A DNA stretch of 37,475 nucleotides, from the NCBI GenBank assembly GCA_959596495.1, contig CAUFXK010000014.1, positions 1-37,475 of the forward strand, in the 5' to 3' direction. Source of the DNA: an uncultured Collinsella sp. Its GTDB lineage: Bacteria > Actinomycetota > Coriobacteriia > Coriobacteriales > Coriobacteriaceae. Under the pieces are notes generated by a model. It was not told where the DNA came from. It worked only from the letters and a program-made list of their open reading frames with translations, and did not search any database. This document shows, one piece after another, positions 1 through 7,799 of this stretch (position 1 is the stretch's first letter; each line of letters begins with the position of its first letter). A program made the translations under genes and the position numbers.

Positions 1-310
1 TGGCGAAGGTGTTCATGTTGAAGGGCATGTTGTACATGTTGCCGTGGAAGTTGGCTACCGGCGAGTTGACGTAGTTGTTGAACTCGGCGAAGCGGTTGAC
101 GTAGCCCCAGACGTCCTTCATGGAGGTGTGGAAGATGTGCGCGCCGTAGCGGTGGACTTGGATGCCCTCGACGTCCTCGGTGTAGACGTTGCCGGCGATG
201 TGGTCGCGGCGGTCGATGACCAGGACCGACTTGCCGGCGCGCTTGGCGGCATTGGCGAAGACGGCGCCCGAAAGGCCGGCACCGACGACGAGGTAATCGT
301 ACTGGGACAT
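1..310 (-). CDS. glf: UDP-galactopyranose mutase, N-terminal part (runs off the window)
   Basis: Reading leftwards from the ATG at 310, the product begins MSQYDYLVVGAGLSG, a Rossmann FAD-binding fold with GxGxxG at residues 10-15. It continues through VIDRRDHIAGNVYTE and HRYGAHIFHTS to residue 103. This order is typical of UDP-galactopyranose mutase, a flavoenzyme that interconverts UDP-galactopyranose and UDP-galactofuranose for cell-surface galactofuran. A ribosome binding site AAAGGAG lies 8 nt before the ATG. Only about a quarter of the usual 370-390 residues is present. It shares the strand of the aro operon but is separated from aroQ by 78 bp containing a palindrome, so it is probably a separate unit. 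The family call is confident because the FAD motif and the GAHIFHT segment occur together. Confidence 0.93.
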   Translation of the reverse strand, partial: MSQYDYLVVGAGLSGAVFANAAKRAGKSVLVIDRRDHIAGNVYTEDVEGIQVHRYGAHIFHTSMKDVWGYVNRFAEFNNYVNSPVANFHGNMYNMPFNMNTFA

Positions 311-353
311 GGATATGCTCCTTTGTATGTCGATTGGACAGTTACTTTAGTTT

Positions 354-384
354 AGGGACAAACATATCTGATGTCTTTGTCCCA
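354..384. repeat. GGGAC-core palindrome between aroQ and glf
   Basis: GGGACAAA at 355-362 and TTTGTCCC at 376-383 form a perfect 8-bp stem, extended by T354/A384. An inner ACAT/ATGT pairing is possible with small bulges. The element begins 4 bp beyond the aroQ stop codon. No run of T follows on either strand, so it is not a convincing intrinsic terminator. It shares the CTGGGAC word with the larger palindrome at 11914-11995. Confidence 0.6.
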
Positions 385-388
385 GGGA

Positions 389-826
389 TTAGTGTAGCAG
401 ATGCTCTTTCAACAGCTCTAGCGCATGTGCGTAGCCCTTCAGGCCCTCGCCGGTGATGGTGGCGAAGCAAGCTAGGCGTGCATAGCTCACCTGGCGGAAG
501 TCTTCGCGCGTCTCTACGGCGCTGATGTGCACCTCGACGGCAGGGATGGCAACGGCCTTGAGGGCGTCGAGGATCGCGACGCTCGTGTGCGTGTAAGCCG
601 CCGGGTTGATGACGATGCCGTCGACCTTGCCGTAGGCCTCTTGGATCTTGTCGACGATGCTGCCCTCGTGGTTAGACTGGAAGACCTCGACCTCGTCGAA
701 GCCCTGTGCAGCGCCCGCTTCCTGGCAGATCTGCACTAAGCGGTCGTAGTTGTCGCTGCCATAGATGCCCGGCTCGCGAATGCCGAGCATGTTGAGGTTG
801 GGGCCGTTGATGACGAGTGCTTTCAT
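389..826 (-). CDS. aroQ: 3-dehydroquinate dehydratase, type II
   Basis: This 145-residue protein has the usual length of type II dehydroquinases, which convert 3-dehydroquinate to 3-dehydroshikimate as a dodecamer by anti elimination. It opens with NGPNLNMLG (residues 7-15). The lid arginine is R17 and the catalytic tyrosine is Y22. NPAAYTHTS (74-82) gives the active-site asparagine, and EVHIS holds H100. Residue 103 is alanine where many relatives have asparagine (EVHISN), a mild deviation. The frame stays open upstream to 925, but AAAGGAAG 7 nt before the ATG at 826 and the protein alignment fix the start there. The upstream extension would run through a palindrome. It is the last gene of the aromatic operon and the only one separated by more than about 40 bp, with a palindrome on each side. 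Confidence 0.96.
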   Translation of the reverse strand: MKALVINGPNLNMLGIREPGIYGSDNYDRLVQICQEAGAAQGFDEVEVFQSNHEGSIVDKIQEAYGKVDGIVINPAAYTHTSVAILDALKAVAIPAVEVHISAVETREDFRQVSYARLACFATITGEGLKGYAHALELLKEHLLH

Positions 827-847
827 GGTTGCTTCCTTTGCGATTGG

Positions 848-888
848 AAAACCACCACAAAGGTGCCTGTCCCCTTTGTAGTGGTTTT
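848..888. repeat. GGGAC-core palindrome between aroEK and aroQ
   Basis: Arms at 848-862 (AAAACCACCACAAAG) and 874-888 (CTTTGTAGTGGTTTT) are complementary at 14 of 15 positions around the 11-nt loop GTGCCTGTCCC. On the operon strand the core reads GGGGACAGGCACC. The element starts 2 bp after the aroEK stop codon. The arms end in A4/T4, so it could work as a weak terminator in either direction, but no longer U-tract follows. It resembles REP-type palindromes linked to RAYT transposases; that comparison is from memory, not a search. Confidence 0.75.
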
Positions 889-890
889 GG

Positions 891-2141
891 TTAGAGAGCG
901 GGTGGGAGGGTGTCGAGGATGGCACGGGCGGTGTTGGCGGCGCAGTCGCGTGAGTCGATGATGTAGTCGGCCCAGGTGCGGTAGCGCGGCATGCGCTGCT
1001 CGGCCAGCTTGTCGATGCCGTCGCGGGCGGTGATAGGGCGTCCCTTGTGGGCGAGTTCGTCGAGCTTGCGATTGAGCATCAAGATCTGGCTGTTTTGGTG
1101 CAGCAGCGGGTAGTTCTCGTCGCGTGTGACCACGCCGCCGCCGGTGGAGAGCACCAAGCCGCTGCGCTTGGAGATGTCGGACAGAGCCACCGTCTCCTGC
1201 TCGCGGAAGGCCGCCTCGCCGCGCTCGACGATAAAGTCGGCGCAGGGCATGTCGAGGCGTTCCTCGAGGGCGCGGTCCAGGTCGATGTGCTCGCGACCCG
1301 TGAGCAGGGCAATCTGCTCACCCACGCGGGTCTTGCCCGAGCCCGGCATGCCGATCAGCGCGATGTTCTGTTCGCGGCGTGACAAGCGCTCCGTTACATC
1401 CAGGATGCGCTTGCGCGGGGTGACCTGGCCGGTGTAGCGCTCAACAGCCTGTGCCGCTTGGGCCACGAGCATCAGCAGACCGCCGATGCAGGGGATACCG
1501 CGGCGCTCGGCCTCGAGCATGAGTCCCGTGCGGGCGGGGTTGTAGACAATGTCGATGACGCCCTCGAGCGCATCGAGCCCTTCGAGCGTGCAAGGCGCGT
1601 CGGGGCAATGGGGGAACATGCCGGCGGGCGTGCAGTTGACGAGCAGGGCGGCGTCGGATTGCTGCGCGATGTTGCCGTAGTTGACCTCGCTTGTGCGGCC
1701 CACGGGCACCACGGTGGCGCCCAGGTCGCCGAGTACCATGCTTGCCGTGGTGCCGGCGCCGCCGGTGGCTCCGAGCACGAGAGCCTTCTTGCCGGCAACC
1801 TCAACCCCCAGCTCCTCGACCAGGCACTGAAAACCAAAGTAGTCGGTGTTGTCGCCGCGCAGGCGGCCGTCGGGCAGGCGCGTGATGGTGTTGACGTTGC
1901 CCATGCGCTCGGCGAGCGGGCTCAGCTCGTCCAGGTAGTTCATGACGGCGCGTTTGTAGGGGATGGTCACGTTGGTGCCTTCCCATTCTTTACCCGTCAT
2001 AAAGGCCGCGAGGTCCTCGGGCTCGCGCTCAAATCGCACGTAATCGAGCCCAGCGAGCTCTTTGTAGATGGTCGGGGTGTAGCTGTGGCCCAGCACGCGG
2101 CCCAGCACACCGTAGGGGCGGGTTGCGGCGGTATCGGTCAT
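891..2141 (-). CDS. aroE-aroK fusion: Bifunctional shikimate dehydrogenase / shikimate kinase
   Basis: This 416-residue protein covers two pathway steps. Residues 1 to about 240 are shikimate dehydrogenase: GHSYTPTIY (substrate pocket), NVTIPYK with catalytic K63, GDNTDYFGF with D100, a nucleotide loop GATGGAG at 124-130, and NCTPAGM. Residues from about 255 are shikimate kinase: Walker A GMPGSGKT at 264-271, DLDR for Mg/shikimate binding, and STGGG. It would reduce 3-dehydroshikimate with NAD(P)H and then phosphorylate shikimate with ATP. The linker is short, near TPRKRILDV, and the reading frame is continuous with no sign of a sequencing fusion. The start at 2141 directly abuts the pheA stop, which suggests translational coupling. 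Each domain is recognisable on its own; how widespread the fusion is cannot be judged here. Confidence 0.95.
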   Translation of the reverse strand: MTDTAATRPYGVLGRVLGHSYTPTIYKELAGLDYVRFEREPEDLAAFMTGKEWEGTNVTIPYKRAVMNYLDELSPLAERMGNVNTITRLPDGRLRGDNTDYFGFQCLVEELGVEVAGKKALVLGATGGAGTTASMVLGDLGATVVPVGRTSEVNYGNIAQQSDAALLVNCTPAGMFPHCPDAPCTLEGLDALEGVIDIVYNPARTGLMLEAERRGIPCIGGLLMLVAQAAQAVERYTGQVTPRKRILDVTERLSRREQNIALIGMPGSGKTRVGEQIALLTGREHIDLDRALEERLDMPCADFIVERGEAAFREQETVALSDISKRSGLVLSTGGGVVTRDENYPLLHQNSQILMLNRKLDELAHKGRPITARDGIDKLAEQRMPRYRTWADYIIDSRDCAANTARAILDTLPPAL

Positions 2142-3287
2142 CTAGAGCACCTCCGTGTAGCTGCCAAAGTAGGTGAAGCTCTCGCACACGTCGTCGATGG
2201 AATCGAGCAGGTCGTCGAGGGCCTTGCTGCCAAAGGGGCAGTCCAGATCAAAGTAGAACATAAACTCAAAGTCGCGGCCGGGGATGGGGCGGCTCTCGAG
2301 CTTGATGAGGTTGATGTTGAGTGCGTAGAAGCGCTCGAGCACGCGATAGAGGGCGCCCGGCTCGTTGGCCGTGGTGATCATGAGCGAGGTGCGATTAGCG
2401 CCGGGGTAGACGCGCGGCTCGCGGCTGATGACGACAAAGCGCGTGTAGTTGTTGTCCGAGTCTTGGATATTGGGCTCCAGCACCTCGAGGCCATACAGCG
2501 TGGCACAGCTGCGCGAGGCGATGGCGGCGACGTCGGTGCGCTCGGAGTTGGCGACCATCTCGGCCGACATGGCCGTGTTGGGGTACTTGGTGGCGTGCAG
2601 GCCGTGGGACTCGATAAAGCCGGCACACTGGGCAATGGCTTGGCCGTGGCTGTAGACCTCGCGTATGTCCGCGAGCTTGGTGCCGGGCTTGACGAGCAGG
2701 TTGTGGTCGATCTTGAGGCGCAGCGAACGCACGATATGGAAGTCGAACTGGGCGAGCAGGTCGTAGACGGCGTTGACCGAGCCGGCGGTGGAGTTCTCGA
2801 TGGGCAGCACGCCAAACTCGCAGAAGCCGTCGCGCACAGCGCGCATAACGCCTTCGAAGGTCTCGAAAAACGCGATGTCGGGCACGTCGAAGAGCTTGCA
2901 CGCGGCGATTTGACTGTAAGCGCCCTCAACGCCCTGGCAAGCGACGGTGGCAGTTTGAGGGAAGGGCGTGTCGGAGGCTGCAGCCGTGGCGTGGGCCTTT
3001 TGCGAGACGGTGATGCCCTTGAGTTCGTTGATGTAGCGCTGCTGCTCGGCCTTGCTCATGCTCATGAGGAGACGAAACAGGGTGATGGTCTGCGCCTCAT
3101 AGCGCTCGGGCGCGCGGCTGGCGAGGTTGTTGAGTTTGGAGCGCTCGCGGGCGGGGTCGAAGACGGCCTTGCCCATCTTGATTTTTGACTTGGCGACCTC
3201 GGTGGCAATGTCCATGCGCTCGATAAAGCTGTTGAGGAGCGTGGTGTCGATGCCATCGATGGTCTGGCGGATGTCAGCAAGGTCCAT
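2142..3287 (-). CDS. pheA: Chorismate mutase-prephenate dehydratase (P-protein)
   Basis: Three domains are visible in 381 residues. Residues 1-90 form an AroQ-class chorismate mutase helix bundle. Residues about 112-290 form prephenate dehydratase, with EGAYSQ, LPIENSTAGSV (161-171), NTAMSAEMV and the catalytic TRF at 282-284. Residues about 300-375 form an ACT domain with NEPGAL and ESRP (331-334), the two phenylalanine-binding motifs of the family. It makes phenylpyruvate from chorismate and is probably feedback-inhibited by phenylalanine. The usual SHPQA motif appears as SHGQA (213-217), a small deviation. The start at 3287 is preceded by GAAAGGGG. It ends flush with the first codon of the aroE-aroK fusion. 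Confidence 0.96.
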   Translation of the reverse strand: MDLADIRQTIDGIDTTLLNSFIERMDIATEVAKSKIKMGKAVFDPARERSKLNNLASRAPERYEAQTITLFRLLMSMSKAEQQRYINELKGITVSQKAHATAAASDTPFPQTATVACQGVEGAYSQIAACKLFDVPDIAFFETFEGVMRAVRDGFCEFGVLPIENSTAGSVNAVYDLLAQFDFHIVRSLRLKIDHNLLVKPGTKLADIREVYSHGQAIAQCAGFIESHGLHATKYPNTAMSAEMVANSERTDVAAIASRSCATLYGLEVLEPNIQDSDNNYTRFVVISREPRVYPGANRTSLMITTANEPGALYRVLERFYALNINLIKLESRPIPGRDFEFMFYFDLDCPFGSKALDDLLDSIDDVCESFTYFGSYTEVL

Positions 3288-3326
3288 AGGGACCCCTTTC
3301 GTGAATCATTGCCCGGGGTGGGCGGG

Positions 3327-4424
3327 TTAGCGCTGGGCGGCGTCCTCGAGGAGGGCGTCCCAGATGGCGAGCGCCGCGGCTGCTTCGGCTACGGGGACGG
3401 CTCGGGGGACGATGCAGGGATCGTGACGACCGTGGACCGAGAGCTCGGCATTTTCCATGGCGTCCATGTCTACGGTCTGCTGCTCGCGGCCAATAGAGGG
3501 TGTCGGCTTTACGGCCATACGCCACATGACGGGCGCGCCGGTGGAGATGCCGCCCAGAATGCCGCCGGCGTTGTTGGACTTGACTTCAATCTCGCCGGTC
3601 TCGGCGTCGATGCGATACGGATCGTTGTTCTCGCTGCCGCGCATGGCGGCCACGGCAAAGCCCATGCCAAACTCCACGCCCTTTACGGCGGGAATGCCAA
3701 ACGCGATTTGCGCGATGCGGTTTTCGATGCCGTCGAACATGGGGTCGCCGATGCCCGTGGGAAGCCCGTAAATGCCGCACTCCACGATGCCGCCGATGCT
3801 ATCGAGCTCGTCGCGCGCGGCTAGGATCTCCTCGCGCATGCGGCCGGCTGCGGCGGCGTCAATGCAAGGCAGGTCGTTCGAAAGGATCGCCTTGCGGTCG
3901 GCCTCGCGATAGACCATATCGTCCATCGGCAGGTCGGAGATGCCGCCGATCTGCGCGACGTGCGCCATGACCTTGATGCCACGGGCCTCGAGCGCCTGCA
4001 GCGCGATCCCGCCGGCGATGCATAAGGGTGCCGTTAGGCGGCCGGAAAAATGCCCGCCACCAGCGACATCGTGCATGTTGTGATACTTCACACGCGCAGG
4101 GAAGTCCGCATGTCCGGGACGGGGCTTGCGGCGCAGCTCGGAGTAATCATTGGAGCGCGTGTTGGTGTTCTCGATAATCGCGGCGATGGGCGCGCCGGTG
4201 GTATGTCCATCGACAACACCGGCGATGATGTGGGCGGCGTCGGCTTCGCGGCGTTTGGTCGCGGTCTCGTCGCGACCGGGGGCGCGACGGTCGAGGAAGG
4301 CCTGCAGCTCCTCCTGGTCCACGGCGATGCCCGCCGGGATGCCATCGAGCGAGCAGCCGATAGCGGGGGAGTGCGATTGGCCGAAGATGCTTAAGTGCAA
4401 GACGTTGCCAAAGGTCGAGGACAT
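3327..4424 (-). CDS. aroC: Chorismate synthase
   Basis: This 365-residue enzyme turns EPSP into chorismate by anti-1,4 elimination using reduced FMN. Family landmarks are FGQSHSPAIG (14-23, containing catalytic H18), RRAPGRDE, RPGHADF, GGGHFSGRLTA, and the C-terminal HGRHDPCIVPRAVPV with the second active-site histidine. The first signature reads GQSHS rather than the more common GESHG, but the histidine is kept. The gene starts 1 bp after aroA ends on the operon strand, so the two are very likely co-translated. The gap to pheA is 39 bp and carries the pheA ribosome binding site. Confidence 0.96.
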   Translation of the reverse strand: MSSTFGNVLHLSIFGQSHSPAIGCSLDGIPAGIAVDQEELQAFLDRRAPGRDETATKRREADAAHIIAGVVDGHTTGAPIAAIIENTNTRSNDYSELRRKPRPGHADFPARVKYHNMHDVAGGGHFSGRLTAPLCIAGGIALQALEARGIKVMAHVAQIGGISDLPMDDMVYREADRKAILSNDLPCIDAAAAGRMREEILAARDELDSIGGIVECGIYGLPTGIGDPMFDGIENRIAQIAFGIPAVKGVEFGMGFAVAAMRGSENNDPYRIDAETGEIEVKSNNAGGILGGISTGAPVMWRMAVKPTPSIGREQQTVDMDAMENAELSVHGRHDPCIVPRAVPVAEAAAALAIWDALLEDAAQR

Positions 4425-4425
4425 G

Positions 4426-5745
4426 CTATTCCTCCTCGAGTGTGACCTTGCCGCCCAGCAGGCGGTAGTGGTCGAAGAAATCGGGATAGGACTTGTTGAC
4501 GGCCTCGGCGCCGTGGATCACGACCTCGCCGGTGGCACGGCTCGCGGCGATGGCGGCCATCATGGCGATGCGGTGGTCGTTGTGTGAATCGACCTCGCCG
4601 CCGGTAAAGGCATCGACACCCTTGATGATGAGGTCGTCACCGGCAATGCGCACCTGCGCGCCCAGCGCGGTGAGCTCGCGGGTGGTGGTGGCCAGACGGT
4701 CGGATTCCTTGATGCGCAGACGGGCGCAATCGCGGATAAAGGTGCGGCCCTGTGCCAGCGAGGCCACGGCCGAGATAACGGGCACCAGGTCGGGAATGTC
4801 GTGGGCACTCATCTCAAAGCCGGCGAGCTTGTCGGACTGCACGGTGGCGGCGTTGGTGGAGCGCACGATGCGGGCACCAAAGCGCGAAAGCGCGGCGAGC
4901 ACGTTGCGGTCGCCCTGTGCGGAGCTCAGCGACACGCCCTCGACGGTGATGGGGTCGGTGCCGATGGCACCGGCGCACAGCCAAAAGGCGGCGTTGGACC
5001 AGTCGCCCTCGACGGCTACGCTGCCGGGCGTGCGGTACGAGCCGCTGCTCACGCGGAAGTTCGTGACCTCGGGCTGGCCGTCCTTGGCCGGAATGCGCTC
5101 GACGTTGACCTCGACGCCAAAGGCCTTCATGGCCTGGATTGTCAGGTTGATGTAAGGGCGGCTCTCGATGAGGCCGGTCACCTGCACGCAGGAGGGCTGG
5201 GCCAGCAGCGGGGCTGCCAGCAGCAGGCCGGAGATATACTGCGAGCTCACGTTGCCCGGCAGCACGAAAGTGCCCGGGCGCATGCGTCCGCTCGTCTTGA
5301 GCGGAAAACCGCCCAGGCCCTGCAGGTCGCAGCCGGCGGCGATGATCTCGTCCGAGAGCGGGGACAGCGGGCGGGCGCCTAAGCGTCCCTGACCCACAAA
5401 AGTTGCTTCTGCGCCCAGCGCGCAGGCGACGGGCAACATAAAGCGCAGCGTGGAGCCGCTCTCGCCGCAGTCGAGCGTGCCACCGGCAAGGGCCTTGAGC
5501 AGGCCAAATTCAATGCTCTTCATGGTGGGGTGGACCTGGAAGCCGTCCTCGACGGTCTCGATGCGAGCACCCAGGGCCGTAAGGCAACGCACCGTAGCCT
5601 CGATGTCGGCGCAGGTGGTGTTACAGGCGACGTGTGTCTCGCCGTTGGCAAGCGCAGCGCAGATGATGAGACGGTGCGCCATCGACTTGGACGCGATGGC
5701 GGGAACGGTGCCCTTAAGCGGGGACGGGGTGATGCGGGCTAGCAT
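4426..5745 (-). CDS. aroA: 3-phosphoshikimate 1-carboxyvinyltransferase (EPSP synthase)
   Basis: A 439-residue two-domain enzyme that adds the enolpyruvyl group of PEP to shikimate 3-phosphate. Visible active-site parts are ASKSMAHR (K20, S21, R25), LDCGESGSTLRF (91-102), SSQYISG, DLVP with D319, RIKESDRL with E347, SHNDHRIAM (387-395) and K418 in NKSYPDF. The PEP-site loop reads GESGST, not the GNAGT of the E. coli class. This may matter for glyphosate sensitivity, but that cannot be settled from sequence alone. The ATG at 5745 overlaps the last 7 bp of aroB, implying coupled translation. Length is normal. Confidence 0.96.
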   Translation of the reverse strand: MLARITPSPLKGTVPAIASKSMAHRLIICAALANGETHVACNTTCADIEATVRCLTALGARIETVEDGFQVHPTMKSIEFGLLKALAGGTLDCGESGSTLRFMLPVACALGAEATFVGQGRLGARPLSPLSDEIIAAGCDLQGLGGFPLKTSGRMRPGTFVLPGNVSSQYISGLLLAAPLLAQPSCVQVTGLIESRPYINLTIQAMKAFGVEVNVERIPAKDGQPEVTNFRVSSGSYRTPGSVAVEGDWSNAAFWLCAGAIGTDPITVEGVSLSSAQGDRNVLAALSRFGARIVRSTNAATVQSDKLAGFEMSAHDIPDLVPVISAVASLAQGRTFIRDCARLRIKESDRLATTTRELTALGAQVRIAGDDLIIKGVDAFTGGEVDSHNDHRIAMMAAIAASRATGEVVIHGAEAVNKSYPDFFDHYRLLGGKVTLEEE

Positions 5746-6845
5746 GCGGATGCGTCTCCCTTCTGGCCGAGGCCCTCGGCAATGAGTTCGTGGAAAGTGG
5801 AAAGCGGCGTGCGGTCGATGCTGCAGCGGCCAATGCCGTGCGGAATCACCAGGTCGATGGTGTCGCCCGCGCGCTTCTTGTCGTGGAGCGCCTCGGCAAA
5901 GACGGCATCGGCATCTAGGTCGCAGCGGGTCTTGAGGCCATGGCGGGCGCAGAGCTCCTCAATACGACCGGGCAGTGCAGCATCGCAGGCGCCGTGCAGG
6001 GCCGCGGCGCGCGTGATGATGCCCATACCGATCGACACGCAGTTGCCGTGCCCGAGCTCAAAGTGCTCGCAGGCTTCGACGGCGTGTCCGGCGCTGTGTC
6101 CAAAGTTGAGCAGCTTGCGCTGGTTGGTTTCGTGCTCGTCGGCGACGACCACGGCGCGCTTGATGTCGATGTTGCGGGCGATGATGAGTGCTACGCGGGC
6201 CACATCGCGGTTGAGCAGCTCCAGCGTGAGCGGGGTCTTCTCCAGCTCGGCGAAAAGCTCCGGGTCGGCGATCACGGCGTGCTTGACGACCTCGCCGCAG
6301 CCGTCGGCGAACTGCTCGGGCGTGAGGGTGGCCAGGCACCCCACGTCAGCGATAACCACGCTCGGCTGCCAAAAGGCGCCGGCCAAGTTCTTGCCGGCAG
6401 CCAGGTCGATGGCGGTCTTGCCGCCCACCGACGAATCCACCATGGCGAGCAGGCTCGTCGGGATCTGCACAAACTTGCAGCCGCGCATGTAGGTGGCGGC
6501 CACAAAGCCCGCCACATCGCCCACGACGCCGCCCCCGAGTGCCACGATCACGTCGGAGCGCGAAAGCTCGTGCTCGGCCACAAACTCCAAAATGGCAACA
6601 TAGGTTTCGGCGCGCTTATGGGCCTCGCCGGCCTCGAAGGTGCAGATGCTCACCTCGTAGCCTGACGCCTCCAGGCTCTGCTTAACGGGCATCTGGTAGA
6701 GCGGGCCCACGTTGGTGTCCGTCACGATGACGGCCTTGGCGCCGCCGGCAGTGGCGCGCACGAGCGGCCCCGCCTGCTCCAGCAAAAACGTGCCAACATG
6801 CACCTGGTAGGGGCGTGCGGTGTCGATATCGATGGTAATCGCCAT
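5739..6845 (-). CDS. aroB: 3-dehydroquinate synthase
   Basis: This 368-residue NAD- and zinc-dependent enzyme cyclises DAHP to 3-dehydroquinate, step two of the shikimate pathway. Landmarks in order are GEAHK, ALGGGVVGDVAGFVAATYMRG (NAD/phosphate loop), QIPTSLLAMVDSSVGGKTA, the zinc glutamate in GCGEVVKH, and the zinc histidines in LNFGHSAGHAVE and LGHGN. Near the C-terminus, DKKRAGD carries a conserved lysine pair. AAAGGAC precedes the ATG at 6845. It is separated from tyrA by 36 bp and overlaps aroA downstream. Nothing is truncated. Confidence 0.96.
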   Translation of the reverse strand: MAITIDIDTARPYQVHVGTFLLEQAGPLVRATAGGAKAVIVTDTNVGPLYQMPVKQSLEASGYEVSICTFEAGEAHKRAETYVAILEFVAEHELSRSDVIVALGGGVVGDVAGFVAATYMRGCKFVQIPTSLLAMVDSSVGGKTAIDLAAGKNLAGAFWQPSVVIADVGCLATLTPEQFADGCGEVVKHAVIADPELFAELEKTPLTLELLNRDVARVALIIARNIDIKRAVVVADEHETNQRKLLNFGHSAGHAVEACEHFELGHGNCVSIGMGIITRAAALHGACDAALPGRIEELCARHGLKTRCDLDADAVFAEALHDKKRAGDTIDLVIPHGIGRCSIDRTPLSTFHELIAEGLGQKGDASAC

Positions 6846-6881
6846 AAGCTTCGGTCCTTTCGACCTGGCGTGATAGGTGGT

Positions 6882-7796
6882 CTAGTGGGAGGCCTCGTCG
6901 TCGAGCGCGCGCTTGATGCGGTCGCCCTCGGCAAGGAGATTCTCCAGATAGCGTTGGTCGCGGTCCTTAAGGGCGCGGCTGTAGGCGCCAAGCGACTCGA
7001 TCAGGTGGTCGATCTCGAAGGCGAGCGCATTGGCGTCGTCGATCATAAGCTCGGACCACATCTGAGGATTGAGGTGCGCCACGCGGGTGAGATCGCGGTA
7101 GCTTCCGGCCGAAAAGCCGTGGTGGACCTGGGCGGTGGGGCTCTTGACGTAGGCGTTGGATACCACGTGCGCAAGCTGGCTCGTGAAGGCGATGACGCGG
7201 TCGTGTTCGGCGGCGCTGGTCACGCTGAACTTGCCAAAGCCCAAGGGGCGCACCATCTCGCGCACCTGGCCCAAAAGCTCCAGCTTGAGCGCATCGTCCA
7301 CCGCGGGTGGCACGAGCACGAGCGGGGCGCCCTGGAACAGGTCGGCACGGGAGTGAGCGTAGCCTGAGAACTGGGTGCCCGCCATGGGGTGCGCGCCCAC
7401 AAAGTAAAAGCCGTGCTCGCGGGCAAGCTCAAAGGCGCGCTCGCACACAATGCCCTTGACGCCCACGGTGTCGATCACCACGGGACCCATGATGGCGTCG
7501 GTGTCGGTGGCGTCGGCGAGTGCCTGGGCATGCGCCTCGAGCCATTCGATGCATGCCTCGGGATAGCAAGCCAGGACGATGATGTCGCATTCGCCGAGTG
7601 TCTTGCCGTTGAGCTCTCCGGCGACAGTGCCCATGCTGGCGGCCGTCATGACATCGTCATCGGGGTCCCAGGCCAGCACGCGGACGCCCGCCTGCGCATA
7701 GCCGCGGGCAAAGCTACCGCCGATGAGGCCAAGGCCGACGATGCCGGCGCACTTGGGGCCGCCCTGGTTAACGCGCGCGTTTCTCACCGTACCCAT
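6882..7796 (-). CDS. tyrA: Prephenate dehydrogenase (TyrA family)
   Basis: A 304-residue NAD(P)-dependent dehydrogenase that decarboxylates prephenate, or possibly arogenate, on the tyrosine branch. The Rossmann motif is GLGLIGGSFARG near residue 21. It is followed by DTVGVKG, GAHPMAGTQFSGY with the catalytic histidine, EHDRVIAFTSQLAHV, and GFSAGSYRDLTRVA. There is no C-terminal ACT domain, unlike B. subtilis TyrA, so feedback control may lie elsewhere. GGAG inside the end of aroF lies 7-8 nt before the ATG at 7796. Only 3 bp separate it from aroF. Cofactor and substrate preference cannot be decided from sequence. Confidence 0.94.
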   Translation of the reverse strand: MGTVRNARVNQGGPKCAGIVGLGLIGGSFARGYAQAGVRVLAWDPDDDVMTAASMGTVAGELNGKTLGECDIIVLACYPEACIEWLEAHAQALADATDTDAIMGPVVIDTVGVKGIVCERAFELAREHGFYFVGAHPMAGTQFSGYAHSRADLFQGAPLVLVPPAVDDALKLELLGQVREMVRPLGFGKFSVTSAAEHDRVIAFTSQLAHVVSNAYVKSPTAQVHHGFSAGSYRDLTRVAHLNPQMWSELMIDDANALAFEIDHLIESLGAYSRALKDRDQRYLENLLAEGDRIKRALDDEASH

Positions 7797-7799
7797 GAG

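Noticed and set aside
1458..3188. Long open frame of 576 codons opposite aroEK and pheA
   Set aside because: It is antisense to two fully recognisable enzymes, has no ribosome site and a composition typical of GC-rich shadow frames.
3390..3415. GGGGACGG words inside aroC
   Set aside because: They encode conserved residues of the C-terminal motif and have no palindromic context.
5718..5732. GGGGACGGGG inside aroA, resembling the palindrome core
   Set aside because: It lies in conserved coding sequence, has no inverted flanks, and is expected by chance in GC-rich DNA.
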